Shown: positions 32,823-40,804 of the stretch, piece by piece
Numbering within the stretch: position 1 is the stretch's first letter
Layout: each line of letters begins with the position of its first letter
From: Actinomadura sp. WMMA1423
Lineage (GTDB): Bacteria > Actinomycetota > Actinomycetes > Streptosporangiales > Streptosporangiaceae
Length of the DNA: 64,000 nt
Direction of reading: 5' to 3'
Assembly: GCF_006547145.1 (NCBI RefSeq)
Contig: NZ_CP041244.1
Coordinates: 8,184,001-8,248,000, forward strand
The notes under the pieces: model-generated
What the model was told of the DNA's origin: nothing
What the model saw: only the letters and a program-made list of their open reading frames with translations
Databases searched by the model: none
Program-made: the position numbers and the translations under genes

Positions 32823-33419
32823 ATGGCCGAGATCGCGGACGTCTGGTTCGACCCAGCCTGCCCCTACACCTGGATCACGTCGCGGTGGCTGCTGGAGGCC
32901 GCGAAGGTCCGGCCCATCGAGCCGTGCTGGCACCTGCTGAGCCTGGCGGCGCTGAACGAGGGCCGCGACGACGATCCCGAGAACGACCCCGAGGGCTACC
33001 TGTGGCTGCCCGCCCGGGTCTGCGCGGCCGTCGCGGACAGGGCCGGGCAGGAGGCGCTGGGCCGCTTCTACACCGCGTTCGGCGCCCGCGTCCACGAGCG
33101 GAAGGAGATGGGGCCGCAGACGATCCCCGACGCGCTCGCCGAGGCCGGCCTGTCCGGGGACCTCGCCGAAACGGCCCTGTCGGACCACTACGACGGCGCG
33201 GTCCGCGCCTCGACGGCCGCGGGGCTCGCGAGGGTCGGCCCGCACGTCGGCACGCCCGTGGTCGCGGTCGGCGAGGTCGCGTTCTTCGGGCCGGTCCTGT
33301 CGCGGATCCCGCGGGGCGAGGAGGCCGGGAGGCTCTGGGACGGGACGCTCCTCGTCGCGGGGGTGCCCGGCTTCCACGAGCTCAAGGGGGTCCCGCACGC
33401 CGACCCCGACCCGTCCTAG
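32823..33419 (+). CDS. DsbA-family oxidoreductase, Rv2466c (mycothiol-dependent nitroreductase)-like
   Basis: A 198-residue thioredoxin-fold protein. The opening VWFDPACPYTWITSRWLLE matches Rv2466c and its relatives, which use a CPWC dithiol with mycothiol; here the motif is CPYT, so only the first Cys remains. PQTIPDALAEAGL and THVGTPVVAVGEVAFFGPVL-like segments (near 140-158) fit the family, including the cis-Pro. It may work by a monothiol route. A palindromic operator lies just upstream, and its stop overlaps that of the convergent deaminase. Confidence 0.85.
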   Translation: MAEIADVWFDPACPYTWITSRWLLEAAKVRPIEPCWHLLSLAALNEGRDDDPENDPEGYLWLPARVCAAVADRAGQEALGRFYTAFGARVHERKEMGPQTIPDALAEAGLSGDLAETALSDHYDGAVRASTAAGLARVGPHVGTPVVAVGEVAFFGPVLSRIPRGEEAGRLWDGTLLVAGVPGFHELKGVPHADPDPS

Positions 33420-33844
33420 AGCAGGTGGGCGTTCGGGCGGCGGGCGCGTTCGGCGAGCCCCGGCAGCTCGACCGCCTCGACGCCCGCGGCCTCGAGGATC
33501 TCGGCGCCCGTCCCCTCGGCGAACAGCGACGGCTCCCGCCAGGCGAACACGACGCGCCGGGCGCCCGAGGCGACGATCAGCTCCGCGCACGTGCGGGGCC
33601 GCGACGCGCGGTGCCCGCACGGTTCGAGGGAGCTGTAGACGGTCGCGCCGGCGAGGTCGCCGCCGGTCCTGGCGAGCGCGGCCTCCTCGGCGTGGTCGTG
33701 CGGGTCGTCCTCGCGGGAGAAGCCGCGGGCGACCTCCCGCCCGTCCGCGCCGACGATGACCGCGCCCACCGAGAACGCGGTGCGCGACGGCGGGCACAGC
33801 GCCGCGAGGTCGCAGGCCAGCGCCAGCCAGCCGAGGTCATCCAC
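33416..33844 (-). CDS. Cytidine/deoxycytidylate deaminase-like (RibD deaminase-type) protein
   Basis: A 142-residue zinc deaminase with the HAEEAAL motif near 51 and the zinc ligands in SLEPCGHRASRPRTCAEL near 72-85, the pattern of RibD N-terminal domains. It overlaps the upstream RibD-reductase-like gene by 8 bp, so the two form a split RibD-like pair. Substrate is uncertain: pyrimidine intermediates of riboflavin, or of a deazapurine/antibiotic pathway. Confidence 0.85.
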   Translation of the reverse strand: MDDLGWLALACDLAALCPPSRTAFSVGAVIVGADGREVARGFSREDDPHDHAEEAALARTGGDLAGATVYSSLEPCGHRASRPRTCAELIVASGARRVVFAWREPSLFAEGTGAEILEAAGVEAVELPGLAERARRPNAHLL

Positions 33845-34523
33845 GCCCGCCCCCGACCAGGTAGCGCAGCAGGGCGAGGTCGCCGATGCGGGTGGCCTCG
33901 GCGAGCCGCATCGGGCGCGCCGGCGACTGCGGGAACACCCCGGACCGCACGAAGCGCGGCGCGGACGGGTCGCCGACGAAGAACGGCGCCACCACGAGCT
34001 GGATCTCGTCCACCGCGTCGGCGGTGAGGAACAGCGTGTGGATCCCGCCGCCGCCCTCGACCATCAGCCGCCGGACGCCCCGGGAGGCGAGGTCGCCGAG
34101 CACCGCGCCGAGCGCGAGCGGGTCGCCGGCGTCGACGACGTCGGCCAGGCCGCCGAGCCGGCCGGCCAGCCCGGACGCGGTGCCCGTCGGGGCGTAGACG
34201 AGCTTCGGCGACTCGCCGGTGGTGAAGAACCGCGCGCCGGGGTCGAGGTCGCCGCTCCAGGTCAGCGTCACCTTGGTGAGGTCGGGCGGCAGCCCGCGCG
34301 CGACGCGCTGCTCCCGCCGGGCCGCGGAGCGCACGAGCAGCCTCGGGTCGTCGGCCCGGACGGTCCCCGCGCCGACGAGGATCGCGTCGCAGCCGGCGCG
34401 CACCGCGTCGACCCGGTCCCAGTCGGCCGTGCTGGACAGCCGCAGCCGCTCGGGAGTCGCGTCGTCGATGTAGCCGTCGGCGGACATCGCGCAGCTCAGC
34501 AGCACGTAGGGGCGCTCGCTCAC
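33837..34523 (-). CDS. RibD C-terminal / dihydrofolate reductase-like reductase
   Basis: A 228-residue NADPH-dependent reductase with the opening RPYVLLSCAMSADGYIDD, AILVGAGTVRADDPRLLVR near 48-66 and RRLMVEGGGGIHTLFL near 150, all hallmarks of RibD_C. It starts at GTG 34523. With the overlapping deaminase it probably performs the two RibD steps on separate chains. No other rib genes are nearby, so a specialised pathway remains possible. Confidence 0.88.
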   Translation of the reverse strand: MSERPYVLLSCAMSADGYIDDATPERLRLSSTADWDRVDAVRAGCDAILVGAGTVRADDPRLLVRSAARREQRVARGLPPDLTKVTLTWSGDLDPGARFFTTGESPKLVYAPTGTASGLAGRLGGLADVVDAGDPLALGAVLGDLASRGVRRLMVEGGGGIHTLFLTADAVDEIQLVVAPFFVGDPSAPRFVRSGVFPQSPARPMRLAEATRIGDLALLRYLVGGGRG

Positions 34524-34639
34524 GCCGCCACCCTACGGGAGCGCGGCGGCGCCGGCGGCACCGCCCGCGGAGATCGTTTGAGGTGACTCGGCGTTTCTGC
34601 GCCGGATGTGTCGGAGGGGGTGCCTATGGTTGCTGCGAC

Positions 34640-35767
34640 ATGCGAATCCTGCACACCTCCGACTGGCATCTCGGCAGATCGTTCCACCGCGAGGACCTGC
34701 TGGCCGCACAGGCGGCGTTCGTCGACCACCTGGTCGAGACCGTCGAGGCGGAGCGGGTCGAGTGCGTGCTGGTCTCCGGGGACGTCTACGACCGGGCCCT
34801 GCCCGCCGTCGACGCCGTCCGGCTGTGCGACGAGGCCCTGAAGCGGCTCGCCGACCGCACCCGCGTCGTGGTCATCGCGGGCAACCACGACTCCGCGCGC
34901 CGCCTCGGCTTCGGCTCGGGGCTGATGGACGCGGCCGGCGTGCACGTCCGCACCGACTTCGCGACGGTGGGCGAGCCCGTCGTCGTGGGCGACGCCGCGA
35001 TCTACGGCATCCCCTACCTGGAGCCCGAGCTCGTCCGCCATCCGTGGGAGCTGGACGAGCGCAGCCACGCCGCCGCGCTCACCGAGGCGATGCGCCGCGT
35101 CCGCGCCGACGCCGCGCGCCGCGACGAGCTGTCGGTCGTGCTCGCGCACGCGTTCGTCACCGGCGGCGAGTCCAGCGAGAGCGAGCGCGACATCTCGGTG
35201 GGCGGGTCCTCTCAGGTGGCGGCCTCGGTGTTCGACGGCGTCGACTACGCGGCGCTCGGCCACCTGCACGGCCGCTGGAGCATCACCGACCGCATCCGCT
35301 ACTCGGGCTCGCCCCTGGCCTACTCGTTCTCGGAGGACAGGCACGTCAAGGGCTCGTGGCTGATCGACCTGCGCGCGGACGGCGCCGCCGCGGAGTTCGT
35401 GGAGGCGCCCGTCCCGCGGCGCCTCGCCCGGGTCCGGGGCCGCCTCGACGACCTGCTCACCGACCCGTCCTACGACCGCGTCGAAGACCGCTGGCTCCAG
35501 GTCACGCTGACCGACGCGCGCCGCCCGTCCGCCGCGATGGAGCGGCTGCGCCGCCGGTTCCCGCACACGCTCGTCCTTGGCTTCGAGCCCGAGGGCGGCG
35601 GGACGGACGGCGCCCGCACCTGGACGGGCCGCCTCCGCGAGCGCTCCGCCCTCGACGTCGCGGGCGACTTCGTCGCCGAGGTCACCGACGGGCCCGCGAC
35701 CGCCGCCGAACGCGCCCTTCTCCACGAGGCGTTCGAGGCGTGCCGCCGCAAGGAGGCCATGGCGTGA
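34640..35767 (+). CDS. sbcD: Exonuclease SbcD (Mre11-like nuclease subunit)
   Basis: A 375-residue metallophosphoesterase. Phosphodiesterase motifs are HTSDWHLG (residues 5-12), SGDVYDRALP near 46, AGNHDSARRLG near 77, LAHAFVTGG near 168 and ALGHLHG near 208. With SbcC it cleaves hairpins and opens blocked DNA ends. ATG 34640 begins the conserved strand. The stop overlaps the sbcC GTG start. Confidence 0.96.
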   Translation: MRILHTSDWHLGRSFHREDLLAAQAAFVDHLVETVEAERVECVLVSGDVYDRALPAVDAVRLCDEALKRLADRTRVVVIAGNHDSARRLGFGSGLMDAAGVHVRTDFATVGEPVVVGDAAIYGIPYLEPELVRHPWELDERSHAAALTEAMRRVRADAARRDELSVVLAHAFVTGGESSESERDISVGGSSQVAASVFDGVDYAALGHLHGRWSITDRIRYSGSPLAYSFSEDRHVKGSWLIDLRADGAAAEFVEAPVPRRLARVRGRLDDLLTDPSYDRVEDRWLQVTLTDARRPSAAMERLRRRFPHTLVLGFEPEGGGTDGARTWTGRLRERSALDVAGDFVAEVTDGPATAAERALLHEAFEACRRKEAMA

Positions 35768-38700
35768 GGCTGCACCGGCTGGAGATCGCGGCGTTCGGGC
35801 CCTTCTCGGGGACGGAGTCCATCGACTTCGACGCGCTGTCCGACGCCGGGCTGTTCCTCATCCAGGGCCGGACGGGCGCGGGCAAGACGAGCATCCTCGA
35901 CGCGGTCTGCTTCGCGCTCTACGGGCAGGTGCCCGGCGTCCGCAACGCGGTGAAGGGGCTGCGCAGCGACCACGCGCCCCCCGGCGCCGGGCCGCGCGTG
36001 GTCCTGGAGACGACCATCCGGGGCCGCCGGCTGCGCATCACGCGCTCGCCCGCCTGGGAGCGGCCGAAGCTGCGCGGGTCGGGGACGACGAACGAGCACG
36101 CCAAGGTGATCCTGGAGGAGTTCGAGCACGGCGCGTGGGTGGGGCTCACGACTCGGCTCGACGAGGCGGGCGACCTCGTCTCGCAAATGCTCGGGATGAC
36201 CGCGGTCCAGTTCTGCCAGGTGGCGATGCTGCCGCAGGGGGAGTTCGCCGGGTTCCTGCGCGCCGGCGCCGAGGAGCGCCGCAAGGTGCTGGAGCGCCTG
36301 TTCGCCGCCGAGGTGTTCGCGCAGGTCGAGAAGTGGCTCGCCGAGCGGCGCGCCGCCACCGGGCGGGAGGCCGCCGAGCTCGGGGCGCGGGCCGTGTCGA
36401 TCGCCGACCGGATCTGCGAGACGACCGGCGCCGCCTCGCCGCGCGGGTCCCGCCCGGCCGTCCCGGCGCCGCGCCGCGGGGAGCCCGCGGTCGAGCCGTT
36501 CGCCGAGGTCGAGGCGCTGCCCGCGTGGGCCGCCGAGCTGGCGGGCGGCCAGGAGGACGTCCGCGCGGTCGTCGAGGAGTTGCGCGCGGGTGCCGCCGCT
36601 GCGCTGCGCACGGCGCGCGAGGCGCTGGAGGAGTCGAGGGCCCTCGCCGACCGGCGGCGCCGCCACGCCGACGCCCTCGCCAGGCGCGAAGCGCTGGCCC
36701 AGCGCGCGGAGGAGAAGTCGCGGCTGGCCTCGCGGCTCGACGCCGCCGCCCGCGCCGACCGGGTCGTCCCGCTGGTCAGGGACGTGCGGTCGCGCCACGG
36801 GGAGGCGGCCCGAGCCCGGCGCTGGGCCGAGGAGACCCGCTCCCGGGTCGCCGCGCTGCTGCCGCCGAAGGCCCCGCACGACGTTCTCGCCAAGGCCGAG
36901 CGCCACCGCCGCGACGAGGTCGCGGCGCTGGAGGGCAGGCGCGCCGCCGCCGCGCGGCTCCGCCGGATCGGCCGCGACCGCGAGGAGCTCGCAGAGGAGC
37001 TGCGGCGGCTGGAGCCGGAGGACGCGCGGATCCGCGCCGCCCTCGCCGAACTGCCCGCCGTCGTGGCGGGGCACCGCGCCGAGCTGGACGAGGCCAGGCT
37101 CGCCGCCGCCGGGCGCTCCGGCGCCGCGGCCGCCGTCCAGGAGGCCGGGCGCCGCCTCGACGCCGCTCAGCGCCGCGACCAGGTGGAGCACCGGCTCGCC
37201 GAGGCGGAGGCCGGCTACCGCGCGGCGGTCGACGCGGCCCAGAACGCCCGCCAGGCCGTCCTCGACCTCCGGCAGGCGCGGCTGGACGGCATGGCCGCCG
37301 TCCTCGCCGAGGAGCTGGCCGACGGCGAGCCCTGCCGGGTCTGCGGCTCCACCGAGCATCCGGCCCCCGTGACCTCGCTCGCGCTGATCCCGACCGAGGA
37401 GCAGGTGGAGGAGGCGCAGGCCGAGGCCGACACCGCCCAGGACGTCCGGGAGCAGGCCGGCACCGCGGTCGGGGAGCTGCGCACCGAGCGCGACAAGCTG
37501 CTGGAGATCGCGGGCGAGGCCGATGCGGACGCCCTCGCCGCCGAGCTCGCCGAGGCGCAGTCCGAGCTGGCGGCGGCGGAGGCCCGCGCCGCCGAGGCCG
37601 AACGTCTGGAGGCCGAGCTCCACCGGCACGAGCAGGAGCTCGAAAGGGTCCGCTCCGCGCAGGAGGAGAACGGCCGGGCCCTCACCGAGAACCGCACCCA
37701 CGACAGGGAACTGGCCGCCGAGCAGGCCCGGCTGGCGGCCGAGCTCGACGAGGCGCGCGGCGGCGACGCGACGCTGGAGGCCCGCATCGCCAGGCTCGGC
37801 GAGGAGGCCGACGCGCTCGCCGCGGCCGTCGAGGCGGCCCGCGCGCACGGGAGCGCCGCCGAGGAGCTGGCCGCCGCCCGCGCCAAGCTCGTCCAGGAGG
37901 CCGAGGAGCAGGGTTTCCGCACGCCCGAGGAGGTCGGCGAGGCGGAGCTGCCCGACGAGGAGCAGGGCGTCCTGCGCGACCGGGTCCGCAGGTTCGACGA
38001 CGAGGAGGCCGAGGTCCGCGCCCTGCTCGGCGACCCGGAGCTGGTCGCGGCCGCCGCCGCGCCCGCCCCCGACCTGGGCGTCCTCGAGGCCGCGGCGGCG
38101 GCGGCCGACGCGGCGCACACCGGGGCCGCGAACGCCGCCGACCGCGCGCGGCACCGCTGCGAGCGCCTCGCCGAGCTGCGCGTGGACCTCGCCGCCGCCG
38201 TCGGCGAATGGCGGCCGGCCGCCGCGCGGCACGAGGTCGCCGAACGCCTCGCGGGCCTCGCGTCGGGCAAGCACGCGGCGAACCGGCACGCGATGTCGCT
38301 GTCGGCGTACGTGCTGGCCGCCCGCCTCGAACAGGTCGTCGCCGCCGCGAACGAGCGGCTGCACCGCATGTCCGGGGGCCGCTACGCCCTCGTCCACACC
38401 ACCGACAGGGCGGCGGGCGACCGCACCAAGGGCGCCGGGGGCCTCGGCCTGCGCGTCGCCGACTCCTGGACGGGCCTGGAGCGCGACCCGGTGACCCTGT
38501 CGGGCGGCGAGTCGTTCATCAGCTCGCTGGCGCTGGCCCTCGGCCTCGCCGGCGTCGTCACCGCCGAGGCGGGCGGCACCGAGATCGGCACCCTCTTCGT
38601 CGACGAGGGGTTCGGCACCCTCGACGAGGAGACCCTCGACGAGGTGATGGACGTCCTCGACGGGCTGCGCGACGGGGGCCGGGCGGTCGGGATCGTCAGC

Positions 38701-38787
38701 CACGTCGCGGAGCTGCGCGCCCGCATCCCCGCCCAGCTCCGCGTCACCAAGGACCGCGCGGGCTCCACCGCCACGGTCGTCGTCTGA
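35764..38787 (+). CDS. sbcC: Exonuclease SbcC (Rad50-like ATPase subunit)
   Basis: A 1007-residue SMC-like ATPase. Walker A GRTGAGKTSILDAV is near 36, the Q-loop region VAMLPQGEFAGFLRAG near 155, the zinc hook CRVC near 523, the ABC signature LSGGESF near 911 and Walker B TLFVDEGFGTLDEETLDEV near 942. Coiled coils lie between head and hook. GTG 35764 overlaps the sbcD stop (GTGA). It provides ATP-driven conformational control of the SbcD nuclease. Confidence 0.96.
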   Translation: MRLHRLEIAAFGPFSGTESIDFDALSDAGLFLIQGRTGAGKTSILDAVCFALYGQVPGVRNAVKGLRSDHAPPGAGPRVVLETTIRGRRLRITRSPAWERPKLRGSGTTNEHAKVILEEFEHGAWVGLTTRLDEAGDLVSQMLGMTAVQFCQVAMLPQGEFAGFLRAGAEERRKVLERLFAAEVFAQVEKWLAERRAATGREAAELGARAVSIADRICETTGAASPRGSRPAVPAPRRGEPAVEPFAEVEALPAWAAELAGGQEDVRAVVEELRAGAAAALRTAREALEESRALADRRRRHADALARREALAQRAEEKSRLASRLDAAARADRVVPLVRDVRSRHGEAARARRWAEETRSRVAALLPPKAPHDVLAKAERHRRDEVAALEGRRAAAARLRRIGRDREELAEELRRLEPEDARIRAALAELPAVVAGHRAELDEARLAAAGRSGAAAAVQEAGRRLDAAQRRDQVEHRLAEAEAGYRAAVDAAQNARQAVLDLRQARLDGMAAVLAEELADGEPCRVCGSTEHPAPVTSLALIPTEEQVEEAQAEADTAQDVREQAGTAVGELRTERDKLLEIAGEADADALAAELAEAQSELAAAEARAAEAERLEAELHRHEQELERVRSAQEENGRALTENRTHDRELAAEQARLAAELDEARGGDATLEARIARLGEEADALAAAVEAARAHGSAAEELAAARAKLVQEAEEQGFRTPEEVGEAELPDEEQGVLRDRVRRFDDEEAEVRALLGDPELVAAAAAPAPDLGVLEAAAAAADAAHTGAANAADRARHRCERLAELRVDLAAAVGEWRPAAARHEVAERLAGLASGKHAANRHAMSLSAYVLAARLEQVVAAANERLHRMSGGRYALVHTTDRAAGDRTKGAGGLGLRVADSWTGLERDPVTLSGGESFISSLALALGLAGVVTAEAGGTEIGTLFVDEGFGTLDEETLDEVMDVLDGLRDGGRAVGIVSHVAELRARIPAQLRVTKDRAGSTATVVV

Positions 38788-38817
38788 CGTCGCCGCCTTC
38801 GCGGCCGGGGCCGCGGG

Positions 38818-39186
38818 TCAGCTGGAGATGTACTGGAGGATCACGTTGTGCACGTGGTGGCTCTTGTCGGAGCCGCGGAACTCGACCTCGTAGGTGTGGG
38901 TGCCGACGTTGATCGCGATCGAGCCGGTGGAGAAGTAGGACCCGGCCCACGACTTGTTGCTGACCACGCTGACCGAGGTGATCCTGGAGTAGGGGACGCT
39001 GGTGATCGCGTACTTCTTGCCGGCGAAGCTGCGGTCCTGGACGATCACTCGCCGGTCGGTGAGGCCGATGAACCCCGTGCCGGTGCCGACGGCGTCGTAG
39101 ACGGCGATGATCTGCTCGCCGGGCAGCAGCCCGCTCTCGATCTGCTTGAGCTGCCCCGACCTGTCGTGCTGGACTCCGTCGCCCAT
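38818..39186 (-). CDS. Bacterial PH-domain protein
   Basis: A 122-residue protein matching the YokE/bPH_1-like fold: LLPGEQIIAVYDAVGTGTGFIGLTDRRVIVQDRSF followed by ITSVPYSRITSVSVVSN and a C-terminal amphipathic helix. These domains bind peptides or membranes and often tune stress responses; a specific partner is not evident. It ends 30 bp from the sbcC stop, convergent. Confidence 0.82.
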   Translation of the reverse strand: MGDGVQHDRSGQLKQIESGLLPGEQIIAVYDAVGTGTGFIGLTDRRVIVQDRSFAGKKYAITSVPYSRITSVSVVSNKSWAGSYFSTGSIAINVGTHTYEVEFRGSDKSHHVHNVILQYISS

Positions 39187-39233
39187 GGCTCCTCCGGTGC
39201 TCGCGGCGATCGCCTGATTCCGTAGCGAGTGTC

Positions 39234-39686
39234 TCAGCCGCGGGGGGCGGACCGGGCGGCTTCCAGGAAGCCGGTGCAGCGGCCGAGCAGCTCGACCAGC
39301 GTCCGCCGCTCGGCCTCGGTGAACTCGGCGGCCAGCCCGCGCTCGACCTCGACCGCGCGCACGTCGGCGCTCTCCAGGACGGCCGCCCCCTCGGCGGTGA
39401 GCCGCGTCTCCAGGATGTTGCGGTGCCACTCGTGCGGGGTGCGCTCGATCAGCCCTCGCTCCTGGAGGTTCTTCAGGACGGTGTTCATCGTCGGCGGCGT
39501 GACCGCGCACGCGCGGGCCAGCGCGGCGGCCGACATGCCCGGGTTGTCGGCGAGGTGGAGCAGGGCCGCGTACTGGGGGACCGTGAGCCCGCTCGGCTTC
39601 AGCGCCGCCTGCTTGGCCGCGTTGAGCGCCTGCTCGGCGCGCTTGAGGTGGGAGCCGAGCCGCTCCGGGACGGGCAACGAGGTCAT
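39234..39686 (-). CDS. MarR-family transcriptional regulator
   Basis: A 150-residue winged-helix regulator. LTVPQYAALLHLADNPGMSAAALARACAVTPPTMNTVLKNLQERGLIER (about 34-82) is the DNA-binding domain; the rest forms the dimer helices. It is divergent from a secreted SMP-30-like gene, with palindromic sites in the 103-bp gap, so it probably represses itself and that gene. Confidence 0.88.
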   Translation of the reverse strand: MTSLPVPERLGSHLKRAEQALNAAKQAALKPSGLTVPQYAALLHLADNPGMSAAALARACAVTPPTMNTVLKNLQERGLIERTPHEWHRNILETRLTAEGAAVLESADVRAVEVERGLAAEFTEAERRTLVELLGRCTGFLEAARSAPRG

Positions 39687-39731
39687 TTCCGCATGGTATC
39701 GAGCCCTCGAAGAGAAGACCGTTGACGAGCA

Positions 39732-39762
39732 TTAGAGTTCTAACTATTGTACGTACGCGTAC
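39732..39762. promoter_or_regulatory. Two inverted repeats in the MarR / SMP-30-like divergent promoter
   Basis: TTAGA-GT-TCTAA (39732-39743) and GTACG-TACG-CGTAC (39749-39762) lie in an AT-rich stretch between the two divergent starts, about 30-60 bp from each. TTAG/CTAA-type dyads are common MarR operators. They are candidate sites for the adjacent MarR protein. Confidence 0.55.
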
Positions 39763-39789
39763 TAACGATCTACCTCGAACGGAGATGCC

Positions 39790-40794
39790 ATGTCGCGCAT
39801 CCAGCGCTCCACCGCGGCGGCGGCCGCGGCGCTCGCCGTCGCGGTCCTGCCCGCGTCCGTGGCCGTCGCCCCGCACGCCGGCGCCGCCGCCCCGGCGGCC
39901 GCCTCGCGGATCTCCACGGCCTACGTCCTGCCGGGCGACCGCGTCTACCCCGAGGGCATCGCCGCCGACCCGCGCGGCGAGGCGATGTTCGCCGGATCCT
40001 TCGCCGACGGCACCGTCTACCGGATGCGTCCGGGGCACCGGACGGCCGAGGTGTTCCTGCCCGCCGGGACGGACGGCCGCCGCACCGCCAACGGGCTGAA
40101 GGTCGACTCCGCGGGACGGCTGTGGGTCACCGACTCCACGTCCGGCGTCGCGGTCTACGACACCCGGAGCCGCGCTCTGCTGGCGCGTTTCGTCGTGCCC
40201 GGCGACGGCGCCCGGTTCGTCAACGACCTCGCCGTCGCGCCCGGCGGCGCCGTCTACCTGACGGACAGCACCCGTGCCGTCGTCTACCGGGTCACCCCGC
40301 ACGACCTGGAGGCCGCCCGGGGAGGAACCGGCACGCTGTCGACGGCCTTCGACCTGAGCGGCGTCCTGGAGCCGCACGAGCCGTCCGACTACACGCTGAA
40401 CGGGATCGTCGCCGACCCCGCGGGCCGGTTCCTGCTGACCGACGACATGCTCGGCGGCGACCTCTACCGGCTGGACCTGGCGACCGGCGCCGTCCGCGAG
40501 GTCGCGCTGAGCGGCGGCGACATGCGCAACGCGGACGGCCTCGAACTCCAGCACGGGCGCCTCTGGACGGCCGCCAACGTCGACAACACCCTGACCCGCT
40601 GGCGCGTCGCGCCCGACGGGACGCGGGCCCGCCTGGAGCGCACGCTGGCCGACCCGGCCCTCCAGCTGCCGACGACGCTCGTCCGCCGCCACGGGACGCT
40701 CTACGTGGTCCGGTCCCAGTTCGACAAGGGCGGCCCGCTCGGCGACGGCACCCCGGAGATCCCGTTCACCGTCGCCGCCGTCCGGGGCCTCTGA
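39790..40794 (+). CDS. Secreted SMP-30/gluconolactonase-like beta-propeller protein
   Basis: A 334-residue protein with a signal peptide (basic RIQR, hydrophobic core to about residue 32, cleavage near AGA-AAP). The mature part has repeats such as YPEGIAADPRGEAMFAGSF, RTANGLKVDSAGRLWVTDS and FVNDLAVAPGGAVYLTDS, typical of SMP-30 six-bladed propellers with calcium-dependent lactonase activity. An extracellular lactonase or a binding protein are both possible. ATG 39790 follows CGGAGAT. Likely regulated by the divergent MarR protein. Confidence 0.85.
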   Translation: MSRIQRSTAAAAAALAVAVLPASVAVAPHAGAAAPAAASRISTAYVLPGDRVYPEGIAADPRGEAMFAGSFADGTVYRMRPGHRTAEVFLPAGTDGRRTANGLKVDSAGRLWVTDSTSGVAVYDTRSRALLARFVVPGDGARFVNDLAVAPGGAVYLTDSTRAVVYRVTPHDLEAARGGTGTLSTAFDLSGVLEPHEPSDYTLNGIVADPAGRFLLTDDMLGGDLYRLDLATGAVREVALSGGDMRNADGLELQHGRLWTAANVDNTLTRWRVAPDGTRARLERTLADPALQLPTTLVRRHGTLYVVRSQFDKGGPLGDGTPEIPFTVAAVRGL

Positions 40795-40804
40795 CCCCCC
40801 GCCG

